In this document: positions 7,216-11,852 of the stretch, in pieces
Numbering within the stretch: position 1 is the stretch's first letter
Layout: each line of letters opens with the position of its first letter
NCBI GenBank assembly: GCA_913009515.1
Contig: CAJVYO010000022.1
Location: forward strand, 1 to 11,852
Direction of reading: 5' to 3'
DNA from: an uncultured Methylococcaceae bacterium
GTDB lineage: Bacteria > Pseudomonadota > Gammaproteobacteria > Methylococcales > Methylomonadaceae
DNA length: 11,852 bases
Notes under the pieces: generated by a model
The model's input: only the letters and a program-made list of their open reading frames with translations
Database searches by the model: none
What the model was told of the DNA's origin: nothing
Translations under genes and position numbers: made by a program

Positions 7216-7331
7216 TTATGTTTGGTTTTTTATCAGGTATTATTTCAGGCAAGTCTTCTAAGCAAATTAATGTAGCGACTCATAACAATGTGAATCGACC
7301 TGTTAAAGAAGATGGCTTAACCGGTGTTGCA
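7012..7331 (+). repeat. 21-base perfect direct repeat shared by the two motif genes
   Basis: The 21 bases at 7012-7032 and 7311-7331 are identical, 299 bases apart. They encode D-G-L-T-G-V-A at the start of the motif region in each gene. This points to duplication of motif DNA between the neighbours, or to gene conversion. Confidence 0.8.
7021..7194 (+). repeat. Four GVAKYL motifs in the cytosolic tail of the membrane protein
   Basis: Motifs begin at 7021 (TGVAKYL), 7063 (SGVAAYL), 7108 (SGVAKYV) and 7174 (TGVEKYM). Spacings are 14, 15 and 22 residues. The longer gap follows the third motif, where an A-V-S-N-R-Q-A-A-I stretch resembles the same position in the downstream gene. Confidence 0.85.
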
Positions 7332-7856
7332 CGTTATTTAAACACTCAAACAGGTGCCCCTAATGGTGCAAGCAGTGTTGAAAAGTATTTAAAAGCACGT
7401 GAAGCTAAACAAGTGAGTGGTGTTGCTAAATATGTTGCGAGACAAGCAGTGGCTGCTAGACGTGCTGAAAAAGTTGTCACGCCTGAATTAACAGGTGTTG
7501 CGGCTTATTTGAAAAATAATATTGATACAAAGCCAGCTAAAAGTGGTGTGGCTAAATATTTATCCAATCGCAAAGAAACAAAAGTGAGCGGTGTGAGTAA
7601 GTATTTAGTAAAACAATCACTGGCTTCTAAAAGTAAGCCTGTTTCGGAAAAAGAAACAGCAACAGGTGTTGAGCAGTATTTAAAAAATAAACCTGTTGTA
7701 GTCGCGAGTGGTGTTGCTAAGTATTTAGCAAGCCAAGCGTTAATCGCTAAACAGCAACAAGCTGAGCTTATAGCCACTAAAAAGGAAGCAGAGGCTATAG
7801 AGCCTGTTGTTGCTTTAACAGGTGTTGAAAAATATTTAAGTCAACAAGCACGTTAA
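7218..7856 (+). CDS. Unrecognised soluble repeat protein with nine [S/T]GVxKYL motifs
   Basis: I do not recognise this 212-residue protein. It starts 2 bases after the previous gene, with AGAGG at 7207-7211 as ribosome binding site, so the two are cotranscribed and probably coupled. It has no signal peptide. The first ten residues (M-F-G-F-L-S-G-I-I-S) are hydrophobic and followed by lysines, possibly a weak membrane-touching helix. Motifs start at residues 35, 52, 67, 92, 109, 124, 149, 164 and 201. Spacings are 17, 15, 25, 17, 15, 25, 15 and 37, a 57-residue higher-order unit of three motifs. Between motifs the chain is rich in Lys, Ala, Gln, Ser and Glu, with no Cys, Trp or His cluster and no enzyme signature. 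The composition and spacing suggest a largely disordered, multivalent binding protein; this is inference. The same motif is in the membrane protein upstream. Confidence 0.85.
   Translation: MFGFLSGIISGKSSKQINVATHNNVNRPVKEDGLTGVARYLNTQTGAPNGASSVEKYLKAREAKQVSGVAKYVARQAVAARRAEKVVTPELTGVAAYLKNNIDTKPAKSGVAKYLSNRKETKVSGVSKYLVKQSLASKSKPVSEKETATGVEQYLKNKPVVVASGVAKYLASQALIAKQQQAELIATKKEAEAIEPVVALTGVEKYLSQQAR
7320..7838 (+). repeat. Nine-copy GVAKYL motif array with 57-residue super-repeat
   Basis: Motif cores in order: TGVARYL, SSVEKYL, SGVAKYV, TGVAAYL, SGVAKYL, SGVSKYL, TGVEQYL, SGVAKYL, TGVEKYL. Thr-type motifs open each unit, and the Ser-type third motif is followed by a Q-A/S-x-x-A spacer. Two full three-motif units are present, then a unit that appears to have lost one motif, then a final single copy. 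Confidence 0.85.
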
Positions 7857-8071
7857 CTTAAATATAGCATTACATTGTCATTACTTTCTTTTTATTGGAA
7901 AGTAATGATCGCACTCATTCTAAAATACAAAACGATGCAATCTAGGGGCAATTCCTATGATATTAATGCATGGTTTTTATTGTCTTTTTATTCTTAAATA
8001 TAACGATTTATTTAATATTATATTTTAAGGGTAGCATTCTATTTTTATAAAACTATTCAAGGTAATTATTT
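7857..8071 (+). other. 215-base gap before transaldolase: hairpin and probable promoter region
   Basis: A perfect 11-base inverted repeat has arms TCATTACTTTC at 7878-7888 and its complement at 7898-7908, with a 9-base loop, but no T-tract on either side. It is therefore not a standard terminator and may be an RNA-stabilising stem or operator. The rest is very AT-rich. A weak promoter candidate is TTTATT (7976-7981) with TATAAC (7999-8004) at 17 bases. No small gene with a ribosome binding site was found. Confidence 0.45.
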
Positions 8072-9055
8072 ATGGCTAATTTATTAGATCAACTTAAAGC
8101 AGTAACGGTTGCGGTAGCTGATACCGGTAACATTGGTGCAATTGAGCAATTTACACCACGTGATGCAACCACTAATCCATCGTTAATTACCGCTGCTGCT
8201 GAAATGCCAGAATATCAAGGTATTGTTGATGATACATTGAAAGCTGCCCGTGCAACAGTCGGTGCTGCTGCGTCAGCAACTGAAGTGGCTACATTGGCTT
8301 TTGATCGCTTAGCGGTTTCTTTTGGTTTAAAAATTCTTGAAATCGTACCTGGTCGTGTTTCAACAGAAGTTGATGCACGTTTATCTTATGATACAGACGC
8401 AACCATTGCTAAAGGTCGTGACCTTATTGCACAGTATAAAGCGGCGGGTGTTGATAGTGACCGTATTTTAATTAAAGTTGCTGCAACATGGGAAGGCATT
8501 CAAGCGGCAAAAGTGCTTGAAGAAGAAGGTATTCATACTAACTTAACATTAGTATTTGGCTTGCATCAAGCGATTGCCTGTGCTGAAAATGGCATTACCT
8601 TAATTTCTCCGTTTGTGGGTCGTATTCTTGATTGGTATAAAAAAGATACCGGTCGTGATTCTTATGCACCGGCTGAAGATCCAGGTGTGGTTTCAGTCAC
8701 AGAAATTTATAACTATTACAAAAAATTTGATTTTAAAACTGAAGTAATGGGCGCAAGTTTCCGTAATTTAGGTGAGATTACTGAATTAGCAGGGTGTGAT
8801 TTATTAACTATTGCTCCAGCATTATTATCAGAATTACAAGCAACAGAAGGCGATTTACCACGTAAATTAGATCCTGCTGCAGCGAAAAAAATGACTATTG
8901 CTGAAATCAATGTTGATAAAGCAATATTTGATAAAATGCATGCAGAAAACTCAATGGCAACAGAGAAACTAGCTGAAGGCATTAAAGGTTTTGAGAAAGC
9001 ATTAGAATCTTTAGAAGCATTATTAGCGAAACGTTTAGCTGAAATTGAAGCTTAA
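8072..9055 (+). CDS. tal: Transaldolase (TalB-type)
   Basis: Transfers a dihydroxyacetone unit from sedoheptulose 7-phosphate to glyceraldehyde 3-phosphate or the reverse. With transketolase it can carry out the rearrangement half of the RuMP cycle. The 327-residue protein aligns with the classical TalB subfamily. Asp17 (A-D-T-G-N), Asn35 (T-T-N-P-S), Glu99 (S-T-E-V-D-A-R), the Schiff-base Lys135 in I-L-I-K-V-A-A-T-W-E-G, Thr159 (N-L-T-L) and Ser179 (S-P-F-V-G-R) are all present. Sites from Glu99 onward sit three residues later than in E. coli TalB, so there is a small insertion before that point. The C-terminus has a Glu/Leu/Ala-rich helical extension. The ribosome binding site AAGG is at 8060-8063. 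It ends in a bidirectional terminator. The long upstream gap suggests its own promoter. Confidence 0.96.
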   Translation: MANLLDQLKAVTVAVADTGNIGAIEQFTPRDATTNPSLITAAAEMPEYQGIVDDTLKAARATVGAAASATEVATLAFDRLAVSFGLKILEIVPGRVSTEVDARLSYDTDATIAKGRDLIAQYKAAGVDSDRILIKVAATWEGIQAAKVLEEEGIHTNLTLVFGLHQAIACAENGITLISPFVGRILDWYKKDTGRDSYAPAEDPGVVSVTEIYNYYKKFDFKTEVMGASFRNLGEITELAGCDLLTIAPALLSELQATEGDLPRKLDPAAAKKMTIAEINVDKAIFDKMHAENSMATEKLAEGIKGFEKALESLEALLAKRLAEIEA

Positions 9056-9074
9056 TTTTTAAGCTTTTTGTGCT

Positions 9075-9109
9075 AAAAAAAGAGGTCTACTGCGGTAGGC
9101 CTTTTTTTT
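9075..9109. terminator. Bidirectional intrinsic terminator between tal and dnaA
   Basis: AGGTCTAC (9083-9090) pairs with GTAGGCCT (9095-9102) around a TGCG loop, with one G-U pair. An A-run precedes the stem (9075-9081) and a run of eight T follows (9102-9109). The same structure therefore ends tal transcripts on the + strand and dnaA transcripts on the - strand. Confidence 0.88.
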
Positions 9110-9118
9110 GCTTGAAAA

Positions 9119-10501
9119 TTAAGATAAACGTTTTGTTAATATAGTGTAATCTTTTTGTATTTGATAATCAGTGGTGCATAAGGTTTGTACGCGTTTGCAG
9201 GCACTCATTACGGTAGTATGGTCGCGACCACTAAAAGCTTTGCCAATTTCGGGTAAGCTGTGAGAGGTTAATTCACGTGCTAACAGCATGGCTATTTGTC
9301 GAGGGCGGGTTAGCGATTGTTTACGGCTTTGAGACAGTAAATCCACTAATTTAATTTCGAAATAATCAGCCACAGTTTGTTGAATCAGCTCAATATTAAC
9401 GACTTTTTTTGAAATACTCATTAAGTCATATAAAGCATCTTCTGAAAATTTAATGGTAATAGCTTCGCCGGTAAATTTTGAATTAGCAATCACGCGTCGC
9501 AAAGCACCTTCTAAGTCGCGGACATTTGAAGGAATGCGTTCAGCAATAAAACGAGCAACATCCTCATCAAGCTTAACATCTGTTTCAGCCGCTTTACTCA
9601 GCAAAATAGCGGTTCGAGTTTCTAGATCAGGTGGGTCAATAGCAGCAGGCAGCCCTGAACTGAAACGTGATTTTAAGCGTTCATCGAGTTTTTTAATTTC
9701 TTTTGGATAACGGTCGCAGGTAAGAACAATTTGTTTGCCACCCTCAATTAAGCTATTAAAAATATGTAAAAATTCTTCTTGGGAGCGTTGTTTTCCCGCA
9801 AGAAATTGTACATCATCAATAAATAAAGCATCAACACCGCGAAAATAGTTTTTAAAGGTATCAATTTTATCTTGTTGAAAGGCTTTCACCATTTCCCGTA
9901 CAAATTTTTCAGCATGTAAATATAAGATATTGGCATTCGGATTTTTATCTAAGGTATCATTGCCAATAGCGTGCATTAAATGCGTTTTCCCTAAGCCTGA
10001 TGCCCCATAAATAAGTAATGGGTTGTAAGAGCCACCCATTTTATTTGCAGTTTGTAAGGCGACTGATTGTGCGAGTTGATTGGTTTTTCCGACCACAAAG
10101 TTTTCAAAGGTAAACGCTTTATTTATAAAATTGGGCGTTTTAACTGCTTTTTTGGCAGGTTCTTTTTTCTGCTTGGTTTTTTTTTGAGGAGTTGCGGTTA
10201 CCTGAGTTGATAGAGGGTTGGATACTGGTTCTGGAGCCGGTTCTGGAGCCGGTTCTTCAGTATCAATAGAACCAATGCCCATTCTAACTTTATATTGACC
10301 ACTGGAAAATTGGTAAACGGCATCTTCAATTTTTCCCAGAAAATTATCAATAACATGATTAATAATAAACTGATTAGGGGCAAAAAGTTTGATAAACTCT
10401 TTATCTTCTTGTGCTTGCAGGGGTCTAATCCACGTATTTAGGTCATGGCTTGATATTTCATTTTCAAGATGGGAGAGGCAAGCATGCCAAATAGAACTCA
10501 T
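9119..10501 (-). CDS. dnaA: Chromosomal replication initiator protein DnaA
   Basis: Binds DnaA boxes at the origin and melts DNA to start replication. At 460 residues it is full length. Domain I (1-~78) has the W-I-R-P-L-Q and A-P-N-Q-F segments. A linker (82-125) contains an E-P-A-P repeat and a Lys-rich stretch. The AAA+ domain shows Walker A G-A-S-G-L-G-K-T (166-173), Walker B L-F-I-D-D (226-230), the arginine finger in L-K-S-R-F (276-280) and N-V-R-D-L-E-G (326-332). Domain IV ends with the DnaA signature G-R-D-H-T-T-V (425-431). The ATG has only a distant GAG as ribosome binding site, but alignment to other DnaA N-termini supports it. dnaN is not on either side: tal is downstream (convergent) and a dehydrogenase gene upstream (divergent). 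Confidence 0.97.
   Translation of the reverse strand: MSSIWHACLSHLENEISSHDLNTWIRPLQAQEDKEFIKLFAPNQFIINHVIDNFLGKIEDAVYQFSSGQYKVRMGIGSIDTEEPAPEPAPEPVSNPLSTQVTATPQKKTKQKKEPAKKAVKTPNFINKAFTFENFVVGKTNQLAQSVALQTANKMGGSYNPLLIYGASGLGKTHLMHAIGNDTLDKNPNANILYLHAEKFVREMVKAFQQDKIDTFKNYFRGVDALFIDDVQFLAGKQRSQEEFLHIFNSLIEGGKQIVLTCDRYPKEIKKLDERLKSRFSSGLPAAIDPPDLETRTAILLSKAAETDVKLDEDVARFIAERIPSNVRDLEGALRRVIANSKFTGEAITIKFSEDALYDLMSISKKVVNIELIQQTVADYFEIKLVDLLSQSRKQSLTRPRQIAMLLARELTSHSLPEIGKAFSGRDHTTVMSACKRVQTLCTTDYQIQKDYTILTKRLS
10227..10256 (-). repeat. 12-base tandem repeat in the DnaA linker
   Basis: On the + strand GGTTCTGGAGCC occurs twice in tandem (10227-10238 and 10239-10250) and is followed by a half copy to 10256. 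On the coding strand this gives the E-P-A-P-E-P-A-P-E-P run at residues 83-92, in the flexible linker where length changes are tolerated. Confidence 0.8.
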
Positions 10502-10603
10502 TAATTAATTAGTCTCAAGCAGGAAGTAAAAGTAAGTGTAGGGATAAACAAGGCACTGGCATTTATGCAGTGGGGTGAGTAATATAATCAAAGGTTCGGC
10601 ATA
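10502..10603. promoter_or_regulatory. Divergent dnaA/dehydrogenase intergenic region with weak DnaA-box-like site
   Basis: These 102 bases must hold the start signals of dnaA (- strand) and the dehydrogenase (+ strand). On the - strand TATATT (10586-10581), with a poor TTGCAT 17 bases upstream, is a possible dnaA -10, giving an ~80-base leader. TTATCCCTA (- strand, 10547-10539) matches the DnaA box TTATCCACA at 7 of 9 positions, so autoregulation is possible. Only one such site is seen, so this is not a recognisable origin. Confidence 0.3.
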
Positions 10604-11428
10604 ATGCAAACAATATTAATTTCAGGCTGTTCGACAGGTATTGGATATAACACCGCGATAATTTTAAAAAAACGCGGTTATCGGGTAATTGCATCGGCAC
10701 GCAAGCTTAAAGATGTTGAGCGTTTGCAGGCGATGGGCTTTGAAACCTTGCAATTAGATTTAGCGAGTAGTGAAAGTATTCAAGCTGCGGTGAAAACATT
10801 GATTGAATTAACCGGTGGTAAATTAGATGGTTTATTTAATAATGGCGCTTTTGGGCAGGTCGGTGCGGTAGAAGATTTAAGCCGTGAGGTATTGCGTGAG
10901 CAATTTGAAACCAATGTATTTGGTACGCAGGAATTAACTAATTTAATTATTCCCTTAATGCGTGAGCAAGGGCACGGGCGACTTATTTATAATAGTTCGG
11001 TATTAGGCTTTGTGGCGATGCCTTATCGAGGGGCTTATAACGCGAGTAAATATGCATTGGAAGGTTTGGTTGATACTTTGCGATTGGAATTAAGAGGTAC
11101 AAATATACAGCTTTCTTTGATTGAGCCAGGACCTATTCGGACTGAGTTTAGAAAAAATGCGTTTTTAAGTTATCAAAAAAATATTAAGGCTGACTTGAGC
11201 CATCATAAGGTAGCGTATCAAGCAATGGAGGCTCGATTGCAAAAAGAAGGAGCAGCAGTGCCGTTTACCTTGGAATCAGCCGCTGTTGCTGAAAAAGTGA
11301 TTCATGCAATGGAAGCCAAGCAGGCAAAAATTCGTTATTTTGTCACCGTGCCTACCTATGTCTTTGCCTTTTTAAAACGTATATTACCGATGAAAGTTTT
11401 AGATTATTTGTTGGCAAAAGTATCGTAA
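10604..11428 (+). CDS. Short-chain dehydrogenase/reductase, YbbO-like
   Basis: NAD(P)-dependent oxidoreductase of the classical SDR family, 274 residues. The Rossmann glycine motif G-C-S-T-G-I-G is at 8-14, N-N-G-A at 79-82, the catalytic Ser at 131/132, and Y-x-x-x-K at Tyr145/Lys149 followed by Y-A-L-E-G. P-G-P-I-R-T is at 175-180. The whole chain, including D-V-E-R near 37-40 and the C-terminal L-K-R-I-L-P segment, resembles E. coli YbbO, for which activity on aldehydes or retinoid-like substrates has been proposed. The true substrate here is unknown. The C-terminal part is hydrophobic and basic, suggesting membrane association. The ribosome binding site AAGG is at 10591-10594. The glycosyltransferase start follows after 28 bases, so they are probably one operon. 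Confidence 0.88.
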   Translation: MQTILISGCSTGIGYNTAIILKKRGYRVIASARKLKDVERLQAMGFETLQLDLASSESIQAAVKTLIELTGGKLDGLFNNGAFGQVGAVEDLSREVLREQFETNVFGTQELTNLIIPLMREQGHGRLIYNSSVLGFVAMPYRGAYNASKYALEGLVDTLRLELRGTNIQLSLIEPGPIRTEFRKNAFLSYQKNIKADLSHHKVAYQAMEARLQKEGAAVPFTLESAAVAEKVIHAMEAKQAKIRYFVTVPTYVFAFLKRILPMKVLDYLLAKVS

Positions 11429-11456
11429 TTTAGTGAAATGCAAATAGGAGCATAAT

Positions 11457-11852
11457 ATGAGTCGCATTATTATTTTGATTGAACCGGCTGAAGGGCATTT
11501 TAATGCATGCGTGCCTATTATTTCTAAGTTAGTGGAACGACAGCATCAAGTTATTTGCATAACAGGCCGTGGCTTTAAACAGCGTGTTGAAAGTTTAGGG
11601 GGGCAATTTCACCCTTTACCCACGCAATGGGATCCTGCAGAACAAGAAATTTATGAATTTTTTAGCGAGTTAAAACAGCTAAAAGGTTTAGCTCAAATTA
11701 AGTATTATTTAAAACATATCATGTTTGATCAAGTGCCTGATGTCATAGCGGTTTTAAACGAAGTATTAGAATCGTTTAAGGCTGATGTCATTATTAGCGA
11801 TACCTTTATGATTGCAGGTAATTGGATGACAGAATTGAAAGGCATTCCCAGC
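11457..11852 (+). CDS. Glycosyltransferase, UGT/MGT (GT1)-like, 3' end beyond the window
   Basis: An open frame of 132 codons starts at the ATG at 11457, 6 bases after a strong AGGAG (11446-11450), and runs off the window without a stop. The first residues form a beta-strand then E-P-A-E-G-H-F-N-A-C-V-P-I-I-S-K-L, the N-terminal acceptor-side motif of GT-B glycosyltransferases of the UDP-glucuronosyl/macrolide type. It is followed by R-Q-H-Q-V-I-C-I-T-G, and at 111-115 A-D-V-I-I-S-D matches the usual P-D-x-V-I-x-D strand. The sugar-nucleotide-binding C-terminal half is not in the window, so donor and acceptor cannot be inferred. Its likely operon partner is the SDR gene, which suggests modification of a lipid or small molecule; this is inference. 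Confidence 0.8.
   Translation, partial: MSRIIILIEPAEGHFNACVPIISKLVERQHQVICITGRGFKQRVESLGGQFHPLPTQWDPAEQEIYEFFSELKQLKGLAQIKYYLKHIMFDQVPDVIAVLNEVLESFKADVIISDTFMIAGNWMTELKGIPS

Noticed and set aside
7505..7777. Minus-strand open frame of 90 codons opposite the soluble motif gene
   Set aside because: It is the antisense shadow of the repeat array, with the motif spacing mirrored and no ribosome binding site or family resemblance.
7218..7856. Motif repeat region as a CRISPR-like or phage-tail repeat
   Set aside because: The repeats are protein-level, imperfect in DNA, kept in frame and share codon style with neighbouring genes; there are no uniform repeats with spacers and no phage genes nearby.
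10583..10588. Perfect TATAAT as the promoter of the dehydrogenase gene
   Set aside because: It is only 15 bases before the ATG, so transcription would begin at or after the ribosome binding site; there is also no good -35 at the right distance.
10502..10603. Origin of replication next to dnaA
   Set aside because: Only one weak DnaA-box match and no cluster of boxes or AT-rich unwinding element of sufficient length between the two genes.

Overview
The window reads as chromosome of an AT-rich methylotrophic gammaproteobacterium, most likely a type I methanotroph of the order Methylococcales. Two things point there. It carries the ribulose monophosphate (RuMP) formaldehyde-fixation genes hxlA (hexulose-6-phosphate synthase) and hxlB (6-phospho-3-hexuloisomerase), followed by the carbon-rearrangement enzymes transketolase and transaldolase. 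These sit beside typical gammaproteobacterial envelope and housekeeping genes (lpoA, yraN, dolP, dnaA). The species cannot be named from the sequence alone.

Layout, left to right. (1) 1-2873, + strand: an envelope operon of lpoA (5' end cut by the window edge), yraN and dolP. This is the familiar yraM-yraN-yraO-yraP order without yraO/diaA. (2) 2874-3117: a regulatory gap with a good sigma-70-type promoter and several inverted repeats. (3) 3118-4319: hxlA-hxlB, closed by a strong intrinsic terminator. A second hairpin then lies just ahead of transketolase. (4) 4438-6423: transketolase. (5) 6541-7856: two adjacent, almost touching genes of unrecognised function. The first encodes a secreted/single-pass membrane protein, the second a small cytosolic protein. 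Together they carry 13 copies of a short motif, [S/T]-G-V-x-K-Y-L. (6) 8072-9055: transaldolase, ending in a bidirectional terminator shared with convergent dnaA. (7) 9119-10501, - strand: dnaA, with no dnaN beside it and no visible origin. (8) 10604-11852, + strand: a YbbO-like short-chain dehydrogenase and the start of a family-1-type glycosyltransferase that runs off the window.

Metabolically, HxlA condenses formaldehyde with ribulose 5-phosphate, HxlB isomerises the product to fructose 6-phosphate, and transketolase plus transaldolase regenerate the acceptor. The most interesting part is the motif-repeat gene pair embedded between transketolase and transaldolase. Its architecture is a membrane-anchored protein with a cytosolic motif tail plus a soluble, multivalent protein with the same motif. 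That resembles a scaffold or tether more than an enzyme, and its position suggests, without proving, a role connected with C1 metabolism or the internal membranes of a methanotroph. No tRNA, rRNA, CRISPR array, insertion sequence or prophage gene was seen, and no gene-free stretch exceeds 300 bases.
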